A model generated the notes under the pieces. That model had not been told where the DNA came from, searched no databases, and was given only the letters and a program-made list of their open reading frames with translations. This document shows positions 14,789-22,731 of a stretch of DNA of 33,652 nucleotides, one piece after another. The stretch is from contig JAFTHC010000144.1 of NCBI GenBank assembly GCA_017457625.1, positions 1 to 33,652 on the forward strand, given 5' to 3'. The stretch comes from Kiritimatiellia bacterium. Lineage in GTDB: Bacteria; Verrucomicrobiota; Kiritimatiellia; RFP12; UBA3636. Both the position numbers and the translations under genes were made by a program. Position 1 is the stretch's first letter. Every line of letters starts with the position of its first letter.

Positions 14789-16294
14789 CTATTCGACCCT
14801 CATGGCTTCCATCGGGGCCATGCGCGAGGCGGCCCACGAGGGCTGGATGGACGCGAGCGCCGAGAGCAGGACGCCCGCGGCGAGCGAGAAGAGCGCGCAG
14901 AGCGCGACGTCGCCCGCGGGGAAATACGCCCACAGGTGGCCGCCGAACGCCAGCGCCGAGCGGACGGTCGAGATGGCGAATCCGAGCAGCACGCCCACGA
15001 CGCCGCCGAAGAACCCCTGCAGCGCCGCCTCCATCATGAACTGCGAGAGGATGTAGGAATCGGTCGCGCCGAGGCACTTCATCGTGGCGATTTCGCGGTA
15101 GCGCTCGGTGATGCTCATGAGCATCGCGTTGGCGATGCCGACCATGCACACGAGAAACGAGATGCCGAGCAGGAAGAGCTGCCGCCCGGAGAGGCCCAGC
15201 AGCGCCGAATCGCCGCCGAGAGCCGCGGCGAGCGCGTGCTCGAGCTGCGCCAGGCGCGTGCGCGCGGCGTGGCCGGCGGCGGCGCGCCCGAGCTGCTCCG
15301 GCGTGAAGTCGTCCGCGAGCATCTCCTGCGCGCGCCGGTCGCCGAGCCGCGCGAGCTTCTCCTCGGCGGTCGTGTCGGACGCCTCGCGGAACTTCACCTT
15401 CCACGCGTCGCGGAACGCCGCGCCGGAAAGCCGCTCGGTCAGGTCCTCGAACTCGTTGGCGTCGCGCAGCTGCGCGCGCATCGTGGCGAGGTCGGCCGGC
15501 GTGAAGGAGAAGCCGAGCGCGGCCAGGTCCGCGCGCCAGGCCTCCGTCTCCGCCTCCGGCGCGCCGGGGATCCAGCGCGTTTCGGAAAGACCCCCCGCCG
15601 CCGCGAGGCGCGCCTGCGTGAGCGCGCCGGCTTCGGCGACCTTCGCGTTCCAGCGCGCGAGGAAGCCGTCCATGCGCGAAACGTAGTCCGGGAAGACGGC
15701 GAGGAACTCGCGCAGCCCCTCGGCCTTCTTCGGGCCGGGGACGCGCAGGTCGACCATGATCGAGAGCTGGCGGAAGAACTCGTCCGGCTCCGCGAGGACG
15801 CGCTTGAGGGCGTCGCGCCCCAGGTCGCGCTTCACGAGGATGAGGCGGCGCCCGACGGGCATCTTCGCGAACCAGTCCGCGTAGAGGCGCTCGCGGCCGG
15901 CCAGCTCCGCCAGCGAAGCGATCTCGGCCGGCGGCAGACCGGTCACCGCGGCGGCTTCGGCCAGTGCCGCTTCCCCGCCCGGCTTCCCGGCGGCGGCGAG
16001 GCGGCGCATCGCGGACGCGGCCGTGTCGGGCGTGAGCAGGCGCGTGAGCTGCAGCTGCGCGGCGCGGGACGAGGCGATCTCCGCCTCCACGCCTTTGCCG
16101 ACGGCGCGCTGATACATGCTGTCGCAGAGCAGGAACATGAAGAAGGCCACGGCCAGCACCACCACGGCGAGCGTGAGCACGGAACGGAACAGGCGGTGGC
16201 GGACGCCGCGGATGCACAGCGTCCACGTTTCCCCGAGCGACATGCGGTGCTGTCTGCGCACGTCGATTTGCCGGACGACGGAAGAAGGGCTCAT
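14789..16294 (-). CDS. FtsX-like (MacB/LolC-type) ABC permease
   Basis: The 501-residue protein has the MacB/LolC topology. One N-terminal helix (about 38-57, VLTLAVVVLAVAFFMFLL) is followed by a large periplasmic region of about 300 residues. Three C-terminal helices follow at about 361-383, 412-432 and 452-475. The cytoplasmic loop after helix 2 reads TERYREIATMKCLGAT, and the protein ends SRMAPMEAMRVE, both hallmarks of FtsX-domain permeases. It is unusual that this permease is a single chain with a long helical-looking periplasmic part (many Ala, Glu, Arg). The start ATG at 16294 lies about 10 bp from a TAGAAT box, so the transcript is predicted to be leaderless. An in-frame ATG at 16243 is an alternative. 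Confidence 0.88.
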   Translation of the reverse strand: MSPSSVVRQIDVRRQHRMSLGETWTLCIRGVRHRLFRSVLTLAVVVLAVAFFMFLLCDSMYQRAVGKGVEAEIASSRAAQLQLTRLLTPDTAASAMRRLAAAGKPGGEAALAEAAAVTGLPPAEIASLAELAGRERLYADWFAKMPVGRRLILVKRDLGRDALKRVLAEPDEFFRQLSIMVDLRVPGPKKAEGLREFLAVFPDYVSRMDGFLARWNAKVAEAGALTQARLAAAGGLSETRWIPGAPEAETEAWRADLAALGFSFTPADLATMRAQLRDANEFEDLTERLSGAAFRDAWKVKFREASDTTAEEKLARLGDRRAQEMLADDFTPEQLGRAAAGHAARTRLAQLEHALAAALGGDSALLGLSGRQLFLLGISFLVCMVGIANAMLMSITERYREIATMKCLGATDSYILSQFMMEAALQGFFGGVVGVLLGFAISTVRSALAFGGHLWAYFPAGDVALCALFSLAAGVLLSALASIQPSWAASRMAPMEAMRVE

Positions 16295-16303
16295 GGGGGC
16301 GGC

Positions 16304-16332
16304 ATTCTAGCCGATTCGCGCGCGAAAGTCCA
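16304..16332 (-). promoter_or_regulatory. Promoter of the FtsX-like/ATPase/murD operon
   Basis: TAGAAT (16309-16304) in the 10-mer GCTAGAATGC; 17 nt before it is TGGACT (16332-16327), a weak -35. The predicted start is about 3 nt before the ATG at 16294. Confidence 0.5.
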
Positions 16333-16358
16333 CCGTGCGTTCCGCGAAGCGGGGGCGC

Positions 16359-16387
16359 TTGCGCCGGGCGCGGCGGACGGCTATAAT
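16359..16387 (+). promoter_or_regulatory. Promoter of the thioredoxin-like/udg/rodA operon
   Basis: TTGCGC (16359-16364), a 17-nt spacer and a perfect TATAAT (16382-16387). The leader to the ATG at 16416 is about 22 nt and has no Shine-Dalgarno. It diverges from the FtsX-like promoter. Confidence 0.75.
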
Positions 16388-16415
16388 CCGGGCGTTCCAA
16401 CAATCCGGACATGCG

Positions 16416-17231
16416 ATGAAACGAATCGAACTCTGCGCCGCGGCGCTCCTGATGGCCGCCGCTTCCGCCGTCGCGGACGGCGGGCCCGCCCCCGGCGTCT
16501 GGTCGGAGGACTACGAGGCCGCGACGTCCGAAGCGCGCACCAACGCGATGCCGGCGCTGCTCTATTTCACGGGCCGCGACTGGTGCCCGAACTGCAAGCG
16601 CCTCGCGCGCGACGTCTTCGACACGGCCGAATGGAAGGCGTGGGCGGCGACCAATCTCTACCTGGTCGAACTCGACTTCCCGCACGATCCGGGCGCCCAG
16701 CATCCCCGCCGCCGCGCGGTGAACAAGGCAATCGCCGACCATTTCGGCGTGGACGCGTTCCCGACGCTCGTCCTGCTCGGGCGCGACGGCCGCGAAATCG
16801 CCCGCCCCTGGGTGCGGCCCGACGCGCCGCCCGTCTTCTACGAGCGGCAGATCGTCGTGGCGCTCTACGAGGCGGACGAACCGGCCCTCCGCGCGGCTCT
16901 CGGCGACGAAGCGGCCGCCGCCTACCGCGCGGCGAAAGCCGCCGCCGCGGACTACGAGCGCGGCGTCGAGGAGCGCCGGACCCGGCTCAACGCGGAGTCG
17001 TCCCGCCTGCGCGCGGCGCTCGTGGCGGCGCCCGACGCCGCGTCCCGCGAAGCCGCGCAGGCAGAGCTGAACGCGCGCCTGACCGAACTGGTGCGCGACT
17101 ACCGCTCGTTCCAGGAGGACGGCCTGGAAGACGCCCGCCGCGCCGTCTTCCTCGTGGAGGACCTCCGCGACAAACTCGCCGGCCCGGCCGGCAATCCGTT
17201 CCTCCTTTTCGGGGCGCCCGGCGACCGATGA
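16416..17231 (+). CDS. Exported thioredoxin-like protein with C-terminal helical region
   Basis: The 271-residue protein opens with a signal peptide ([20 protein letters not shown]). A thioredoxin fold follows (about 30-150). The redox motif is C57-P-N-C60 in [16 protein letters not shown], and the cis-proline is in [13 protein letters not shown] (Pro116). After the thioredoxin domain comes an Ala/Arg/Glu-rich helical stretch (about 165-240), probably a coiled coil, ending in [13 protein letters not shown]. It resembles exported thioredoxin-family proteins of the DsbD-C/TlpA kind, with a redox or chaperone role outside the cytoplasm. The start is ATG 16416; the ATG at 16411 opens only ATG-CGA-TGA. 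The gene overlaps the next one by 4 nt (ATGA). Confidence 0.87.
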   Translation: MKRIELCAAALLMAAASAVADGGPAPGVWSEDYEAATSEARTNAMPALLYFTGRDWCPNCKRLARDVFDTAEWKAWAATNLYLVELDFPHDPGAQHPRRRAVNKAIADHFGVDAFPTLVLLGRDGREIARPWVRPDAPPVFYERQIVVALYEADEPALRAALGDEAAAAYRAAKAAAADYERGVEERRTRLNAESSRLRAALVAAPDAASREAAQAELNARLTELVRDYRSFQEDGLEDARRAVFLVEDLRDKLAGPAGNPFLLFGAPGDR

Positions 17232-18016
17232 ACGTTCCACGCGACATCCTCGCCGACCTGCGCACGCACCTGGAGGTCGAAATCCAGGCCGGCCGCCGCC
17301 GCGCCCCGATCGACCCGGCGGTCGCCCAGGATTTCCTTCTCGGCGTCGCGCCGGCCGCGCCCGCGCCCGCGCCGACGAGACCCGCCGCGCCACCCGCACC
17401 GCCGGCGCCTGCGCCCGCTGCTTCCGCTTCGACGCCCTCGGCTCTCGCGGCCGCGGCGCCCGACTTGGCGGCCGTGGCCGCGGCCGTGGCGGGGTGCGGC
17501 GCCTGCGCGCTTGCGGCCACGCGCACGAAGGCCGTGCCGGGCGAAGGCAACGGCACGGGCCCGGACGTGATGTTCGTGGGCGAAGCGCCGGGCGCGGACG
17601 AAGACCTGCAGGGCCGGCCGTTCGTCGGGCGCGCCGGGCAGCTGCTCGACAAGATGATCGCCGCGATGGGCTACGCCCGCGCGGACGTTTTCATCGCGAA
17701 CATCCTCAAGTGCCGGCCGCCGGGCAACCGGACGCCGACGCCGGACGAAATGTCGGTCTGCATCCCGTTCCTCAAGCGCCAGATCGCGCTCGTGCGGCCC
17801 AAGGCGATCGTCGCGCTCGGCGCGACCGCGTGGCGGGGTCTCTCGGGCGATCCGGGCGCGTCGATTTCGCGCGTCCGCGGCATCTGGCAGTCGTTCGAGG
17901 GCATCCCGGTGATGCCGACCTTCCACCCCGCCTACCTGCTGCGGTGCCCGTCCGCCAAGCGCACCGCGTGGGAGGATCTCAAACTCGTGCTCGCGCGGCT
18001 CGGCCGCGGGACCTGA
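17228..18016 (+). CDS. Uracil-DNA glycosylase, family 4 (iron-sulfur)
   Basis: The enzyme removes uracil from DNA. The 262-residue protein has a Pro/Ala-rich linker (about 41-70) after a short N-terminal helix, then the family 4 core. Cys90 and Cys93 ([11 protein letters not shown]) with Cys162 ([10 protein letters not shown]) and Cys178 (VCIPFLKRQ) form the expected 4Fe-4S ligand set. Motif A is [17 protein letters not shown] (118-134), and the C-terminal motif FHPAYLLR (232-239) holds the conserved His. This N-terminal helix with a low-complexity linker is common in bacterial family 4 proteins that look like DNA polymerase-associated UDGs. It overlaps the thioredoxin-like gene by 4 nt. Why it pairs with an exported thioredoxin is not explained. 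Confidence 0.95.
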   Translation: MNVPRDILADLRTHLEVEIQAGRRRAPIDPAVAQDFLLGVAPAAPAPAPTRPAAPPAPPAPAPAASASTPSALAAAAPDLAAVAAAVAGCGACALAATRTKAVPGEGNGTGPDVMFVGEAPGADEDLQGRPFVGRAGQLLDKMIAAMGYARADVFIANILKCRPPGNRTPTPDEMSVCIPFLKRQIALVRPKAIVALGATAWRGLSGDPGASISRVRGIWQSFEGIPVMPTFHPAYLLRCPSAKRTAWEDLKLVLARLGRGT

Positions 18017-18037
18017 CGCGCCGCCATCCCCTCCCCC

Positions 18038-19267
18038 ATGCCGCTGTTCCGGTCCAGAACGCCCGAAGGAGACGCCTCCGCCGCGCCGCGGCGGGGGCTG
18101 CGCGTCAACTGGGTCGTCGTGCTGTGCATGGCCGGCCTGCTGGCCTACGGCGTGCTGTTCGTGCGCAGCGCCGGCTCGATCCGCGTGGGCAAGCCGCGCA
18201 CGCTCTGGATCGACGTGCTGCGCGTCTGGATCCCGCTCGGGCTCGCCGCGCAGGTCGCGCTGGCGCGCCTGGACTACCGCAAGTGGATCGACGCGGCGGC
18301 GGTCCCGTGGCTCGGGACGGTCGTCCTGCTCCTGCTCGTGTTCGTCCCGGGGATCGGCACGACCAACAACATGGGCGCGCACCGCTGGATCATGGGGCTC
18401 TTCCAGCCCTCGGAGTTCGCGAAGGTGGCGGTCGTGCCGATGCTCGCGTTCGTCCTGGCGCGCGCGCCGCTTTCCTCGCAGCAATGGCGGCTCTGGGGGG
18501 CGCTGGCGGCGGCGGCCCTGCCCGCGGCGCTGGTGCTCGTGGAGCCGGACATGGGGACGGCGATCCCGTTCGCCGTCGCGGCCGTGGCGATGGCGTTCGT
18601 GTCGGGCGTCGCGCGGCGGACGCTGCTGGCGCTCGTCGGCGCCGGGGCGCTGGCGGCCGCCGTCTTCTTCGGCGCGATCCTGCTGCCCGAGCGTCTTTCG
18701 CCGGAAAACAAGGCGCGCGTCGAGCGCGTGACGGACCGCGTGATCTTCCCGCACTGGAAGGCGCGCGTTCTCACGTTCGTCTACCCGGAGCGCGACCCGC
18801 GCGGCAAGGGCTGGAACCTGATGCAGAGCAAGATCGCGGTGGGCTCCGGCGGGCGTTCGGGCAAGGGCTACATGCAGGGCACGCAGAACCTGCTCGGCTA
18901 CCTGCCGTGGGCCGTGTCGTCCTCGGACTTCATCTTTTCCGTGATCGCGGAAGAGACGGGCTTCGAGGGCTGCGCGCTGCTGCTGCTGCTCTTCGGCGGT
19001 CTGGTCGGGGGCGTGGTCTGGACGGGCCTGGCGTGCCGCGACGCGACGGGCCGCCTGATCTGCGCGGGCGTGGCGGCGATCCTCTTCACGCACGTGTTCG
19101 TGAACGTGGGCATGACGATCGGAGTGATGCCGATCACGGGCATCCCTCTGCCGCTCGTGAGCTACGGCGGCACGTTCACGGTCGCGACGCTCGCGATGCT
19201 CGGGCTCGTGCAGAGCGTGGCGCTGCACGGCCCGCGCGGCGACGCCCTCGGCATGCCGCCGCCCTAG
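18038..19267 (+). CDS. rodA: Rod shape-determining protein RodA (SEDS glycosyltransferase)
   Basis: RodA polymerises peptidoglycan glycan strands in the elongasome. The 409-residue polytopic protein has the SEDS motifs in order. They are GAHRWI, then QPSEFAKVAVVPMLA, then VEPDMGTAIPF, then QSKIAVGSGG and GKGYMQGTQNLLGYLP. Next comes SSSDFIFSVIAEETGFEG, which holds the catalytic Asp, and then GVMPITGIPLPLVSYGG. About ten hydrophobic helices are evident. FtsW is the alternative family member; the DFIFSVIAEETGF wording and TGIPLPLVSYGG favour RodA. It is the third gene after the thioredoxin-like and udg genes, 21 nt downstream of udg. Its stop TAG shares the CTAG tetramer (19264-19267) with the stop of the convergent TolA-like gene. 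No terminator is visible between them. Confidence 0.95.
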   Translation: MPLFRSRTPEGDASAAPRRGLRVNWVVVLCMAGLLAYGVLFVRSAGSIRVGKPRTLWIDVLRVWIPLGLAAQVALARLDYRKWIDAAAVPWLGTVVLLLLVFVPGIGTTNNMGAHRWIMGLFQPSEFAKVAVVPMLAFVLARAPLSSQQWRLWGALAAAALPAALVLVEPDMGTAIPFAVAAVAMAFVSGVARRTLLALVGAGALAAAVFFGAILLPERLSPENKARVERVTDRVIFPHWKARVLTFVYPERDPRGKGWNLMQSKIAVGSGGRSGKGYMQGTQNLLGYLPWAVSSSDFIFSVIAEETGFEGCALLLLLFGGLVGGVVWTGLACRDATGRLICAGVAAILFTHVFVNVGMTIGVMPITGIPLPLVSYGGTFTVATLAMLGLVQSVALHGPRGDALGMPPP

Positions 19268-22200
19268 AGCGGCGGCGGCGCGTCGGCCGGGGAGACGCAG
19301 ACCGAGAAGCTGGTCGGGCCGGGGCCGTTCTCCAGGCGCACGAGCACCGTGTTGGCGCCTTTGTGCAGGTGGATGCGGCGGAAGCCCTCGTCGATCGTCC
19401 AGACTTTGCGGTTGTTGCCGCTCGCCCACACTTTCATGCCGTTCACCCACACGTCGGAGCGGTCGTCGGAACCGGCGGCGAGCCACACGTCGCATTCGCG
19501 GTCGACGCGCAGGATGGTGTAGCCGTACCAGATGGCGAATTCGCGCCGGTCCGGCGGGATGACTTCGGAGCGGTGCCGGTTGTGGCGCTCGGGCGGGAAG
19601 TTCGAGCGCGCCTGCGCGAACTGCCATTTCACGAGCCCGCCCTGCCCTTCGTAGGCGGCGTCGAGGTCGATCACGGATTCGGGCGGGAACTTGCGCGTGA
19701 TGTTCACGCGGTCCGGGTTCGGGAACGGCCCGATGATCCACCAGCTGTTCAGATACATCCAGCCGGCGGGCTGCCCGCGCGAGGCGGGGTCGAGCGAGAG
19801 CGTGTTGCCCGCCACGAGGTCGGCGCCGGTGCCGGCCTCGGGCAACGACTTGGGCTGCCCGACGTATTCGCCGCCGCGCCCGGCGGCGCGCCGGAACTTT
19901 TCGTCCTTGCCGTCGAGCCCGGTCTGCGCGAGGCCGCCCATCTGGACGCCGCGCAGGTCCTTGGCCCGCGCGTTCTTCTCTTCGGCGGCCGCGCGCTCGA
20001 TTTGCATCGAAAGGCCGCCGAGCGCGTGGAACCGCTCGAGGCGATCGCCCGCGTCGCGGCCCGCGAGGTCGCCGCGCCGGAGCCATTTGAGGCCCTGCGC
20101 CAGGCGCCGGGACCGGTCCCGGAAGTCGCCGCCTTCGCCGAAACCGGAGAGCTGGAAGGCTTCGTTCATCATCGCCATCGAGGCGTCGACCATGTTCTCG
20201 GTTTCGCGCACGGCGCTGTAGCGCGCCTCTTTCTGCGCGGCGAGCTGTTCGGCCGTGCGCGCCTTGCCGTCCAGCAGCTCCGCGTCGATGTCGGCGCGGA
20301 CGGGTTTGGCGACGTCCGTGAGGCGCTCGGCCTCCTCCAGCGGCAGGTGCTGCTCGAGCGCGGTCGCGGCGGCGACGACTTCGCGGTAGGTTTCGGTGAC
20401 CGCTTCCTCGATGTCGCGCGCCAGTTCGTAGGCTTCGGAGATGGTGAGATCGGCGGTGCTGCGCGTGGCGAGTTCGTTCGTTTCGAACGTGTCGGGGACG
20501 TGGCTGCGGGGCTTGGCGACGTCGCGCTCGATCGCGGCGTCGAGCTTGACCATCGCGTCGAGGACCTTCTGCTGCGCTTCGCGGGCGCGCGCCTGGTGCG
20601 CCTTCTGCGCGGCGGCGTCGACGGCCTGCGCGACGCGGCGCGCTTCGTCCATGCGCTTCTGCGCGGCGTCGGCGTTGCGTTGGTTCTCCTTGGCGCGGTC
20701 GGCGGCGACTCCGGCGCGGTGGTTGGCTTCGCGCCAGCGGTTCTCGGCGGCGCGGCGCTCGTTCTCGGCGCGGTCGCGCTCGGAGCGCGCCTGGTCGGTG
20801 CGCTTCTGCGCCTCGTTGCGCTCGCGTTCGGCGGCGTTCGATTTTTCCTGCGCGGCCTTCGCCCGCTGGTCGGCCTGCCGCGCCTTTTCGTTTTCGGACG
20901 CCGCGTTGCGGTTTTGCTCGTCGCGGCGGGCGGCGGCCTGCTGAGCCTCGTTCTGCGCGCGCTCCTTGCGCTCGCGGGCCTGGTTCTCCTCGCGCGCCGC
21001 CTGGTCCTTGCGCTGCTGCGCCTGCTGCCGTTCGCGCTCGGCCTGGTTCTTGCGGTCCTGCGCCTGCTTTTCCTCGCGCTGCGCCTGCTCCTTCGCCCCC
21101 TTCGCGGCCTGCTCGGCCTTCTGATCGCCGCGATTCTTCGCCTCCTGCTGCTCGCGGCCCTTCCGCTCGGCCGTTTCGTGCGCCTGCTGGCGCTCCTGGT
21201 CGGCCTTCTCGGCCTTGGCCTGCGCGGCGGCGCGGTCGTTCTCGGCCTTCTGGCCGCGGTCCTTGGCTGCGTTTTCCTCGCGCTCGGCCTGCTGCTGGCG
21301 GGACTTGGCCTGGTTCTCCTCGTTCTGGGCCTGGCGGGCGCGGTTCTCGGCGTCGTGCTTGCGGCTCTCGGCCTGGCGCTTGTCGTTCTCCGCGTTGGCC
21401 TTCTCGTTCTGCGCCTCGCGGCGGCGGTCTTCGGCCTGGTTGCGCTGCCGCTCGGCCTCGGTGCGGCGCTGTTCGGCCTCGGCCTTCCGTTGCTCGGCCT
21501 GCTTTTGCTCGGCCTCTGCCTTCGCCTTCTTCTCGGCTTCGGCCGCCTCCTCCCTCTTCTCGGCATCTGCCCTCTTTTCGGCTTCGGCCTTGTCCGTGGC
21601 GGCCTGGCGGAAGTCGGCGATTTTCGCGGTCGGTTCGAGAATCTTTTGGGCCTCGGCGGTCTGGGCCCGCGCGGCGGCGATCTGCGCGTCGCGGAGCTCT
21701 TCGGCGGCCTTGGCGACTTCTTCGTAGCCGGCGAAGGAAGCGGCTGTCTGGACGCGGTCGAGGGCGTTCTGGGCGCTCGACTGCGCGGCCGCCACGTCCA
21801 TGTAGTCCCGCCAGTACAGATCGTGGGCCGCCTGCTCGACCGTCTGCGCGGACTGCGCGAGATCCCGCTTCTCGGCCTCGGCGAGCTTGTCGACGTTCTT
21901 CTGCGCCTGGTCCTGCTCGGCGAGGGCCTCCTTCTGGCGCTCGCGCGCCTCCTCGACGGCTTTCTTGAGTTCGTCTTTCGCGTCGGCGGAGAGGTCCTCC
22001 ACCACGTCGTCGAAGTCCTGGCGCAGCTGGTCGCGGACAACCTCCATGTCGTTGAGGACGGTCTGGAGCGTCGTGAGGTCGCGCTGCAGTTCGCGCGAGC
22101 GGGCCTCGGCGAGCTTTTCGTCGAGCTCCTCGATCTTGTCGGCGGACATCTTCTCGACGGGCGGGGCGACGGGCTCCCGCTCGGGGAAGACGAGCTTGCG

Positions 22201-22296
22201 AACCGGCGTGAGGAGCACGAGCGCCGCGAAGAGCGCGACGTGCAGCACGACGGACGCGGCGTCCCAGCCGAAGTTGTGGCGGCGGATCTCGATCAT
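19264..22296 (-). CDS. Giant TolA/TonB-like coiled-coil protein with C-terminal beta-sandwich domain
   Basis: The 1010-residue protein starts MIEIRRHNFGWDAASVVLHVALFAALVLLTPVRKL, an N-terminal single-TM anchor (about 14-31) like that of TonB and TolA. A Glu/Lys/Arg/Ala-rich helical part follows (about 45-600). From 281 to 531, Ala recurs at one fixed position of the heptad (281, 288, 295, 302, ... 372; then 405-454; then 482-531) with two phase slips. A less regular helical region (600-790) follows. The C-terminal part (about 851-1010) has WWIIGPFPNPDRV, then WYGYTILRVDRECDVWLAAG, DDRSDVWVNGMKVWASG and HLHKGANTVLVRLEN, a jelly-roll or carbohydrate-binding-like fold. The start overlaps exbD by 4 nt. 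It takes the place of TonB/TolA behind exbB-exbD. There is no TonB C-terminal domain and no Pal or TolB gene nearby. Confidence 0.88.
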   Translation of the reverse strand: MIEIRRHNFGWDAASVVLHVALFAALVLLTPVRKLVFPEREPVAPPVEKMSADKIEELDEKLAEARSRELQRDLTTLQTVLNDMEVVRDQLRQDFDDVVEDLSADAKDELKKAVEEARERQKEALAEQDQAQKNVDKLAEAEKRDLAQSAQTVEQAAHDLYWRDYMDVAAAQSSAQNALDRVQTAASFAGYEEVAKAAEELRDAQIAAARAQTAEAQKILEPTAKIADFRQAATDKAEAEKRADAEKREEAAEAEKKAKAEAEQKQAEQRKAEAEQRRTEAERQRNQAEDRRREAQNEKANAENDKRQAESRKHDAENRARQAQNEENQAKSRQQQAEREENAAKDRGQKAENDRAAAQAKAEKADQERQQAHETAERKGREQQEAKNRGDQKAEQAAKGAKEQAQREEKQAQDRKNQAERERQQAQQRKDQAAREENQARERKERAQNEAQQAAARRDEQNRNAASENEKARQADQRAKAAQEKSNAAERERNEAQKRTDQARSERDRAENERRAAENRWREANHRAGVAADRAKENQRNADAAQKRMDEARRVAQAVDAAAQKAHQARAREAQQKVLDAMVKLDAAIERDVAKPRSHVPDTFETNELATRSTADLTISEAYELARDIEEAVTETYREVVAAATALEQHLPLEEAERLTDVAKPVRADIDAELLDGKARTAEQLAAQKEARYSAVRETENMVDASMAMMNEAFQLSGFGEGGDFRDRSRRLAQGLKWLRRGDLAGRDAGDRLERFHALGGLSMQIERAAAEEKNARAKDLRGVQMGGLAQTGLDGKDEKFRRAAGRGGEYVGQPKSLPEAGTGADLVAGNTLSLDPASRGQPAGWMYLNSWWIIGPFPNPDRVNITRKFPPESVIDLDAAYEGQGGLVKWQFAQARSNFPPERHNRHRSEVIPPDRREFAIWYGYTILRVDRECDVWLAAGSDDRSDVWVNGMKVWASGNNRKVWTIDEGFRRIHLHKGANTVLVRLENGPGPTSFSVCVSPADAPPPL
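20704..21456. repeat. Degenerate 21-bp (heptad) periodic region
   Basis: Residues 281-531 of the TolA-like protein have Ala at every seventh position with two phase shifts, so the DNA shows a degenerate 21-bp period (recurring CTCGGCCTG, GCGCCTG and TTCTCG words on the plus strand). The repeat is inferred mainly at protein level; the DNA units are not exact. Confidence 0.75.
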
Positions 22297-22712
22297 GGCT
22301 CGCGGATGTCGTCGGCCGTGTGGATGCCGGCCACTTCGAGGCCGGTCATGGCGCAGGCGTCGATCGCCTGCACGACGGCGCGGAACGGCGCGTGCACGTC
22401 GCCGTCCAGGACCACGCGGCAGCCGGGGCGCGCGGCCTTGGCGGCGCGGAGCGCGTCCAGCAGGCCGCCGGCGCCGACGGGGCGGGCGTTCACGTAGAGG
22501 TTCCCGCGGGCGGTGACGCCCACGGAGATCACGTCGGGCGTGGCCTTGTAGGTCTTCACGACCTGCGCGTCGGGAAGCGTCACGTCGAGCCGTTTCTCGA
22601 CCTTCTTGAGCTGGGACGAGACGAGGAAGAAGATGAGGAGCAGGAACACGCAGTCGATCAGCGGCGTGAGCTGCACCTCGACCGGGGCGTCCTCTTCGTG
22701 TTTGATCGCCAT
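22293..22712 (-). CDS. exbD: ExbD/TolR-type proton-channel subunit
   Basis: The 139-residue protein has a cytoplasmic start (MAIKHEEDAPVEVQLTP). One TM helix follows with the conserved motor Asp in LIDCVFLLLIFFLVSSQL (Asp20), then a periplasmic domain (ISVGVTARGNLYVNARPVG ... VVLDGDVHAPFRAVVQAIDAC). This is the standard ExbD/TolR layout and length. A GGGGAGGG Shine-Dalgarno lies upstream of the ATG. The stop overlaps the TolA-like start codon (ATGA), and exbB is 19 nt upstream, so the three are one unit. ExbD/TolR form a proton channel with ExbB/TolQ that moves the partner across the periplasm. Whether it is closer to ExbD or TolR cannot be settled by eye. Confidence 0.93.
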   Translation of the reverse strand: MAIKHEEDAPVEVQLTPLIDCVFLLLIFFLVSSQLKKVEKRLDVTLPDAQVVKTYKATPDVISVGVTARGNLYVNARPVGAGGLLDALRAAKAARPGCRVVLDGDVHAPFRAVVQAIDACAMTGLEVAGIHTADDIREP

Positions 22713-22731
22713 GGCGGAGGCCCTCCCCGGA

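Noticed and set aside
17494-22497. Open frame of 1667 codons on the plus strand
   Set aside because: It overlaps udg and rodA out of frame and the TolA-like gene in antisense. Its hydrophobic stretches (Leu/Ala runs) come from reading Glu/Gln/Lys codons on the other strand.
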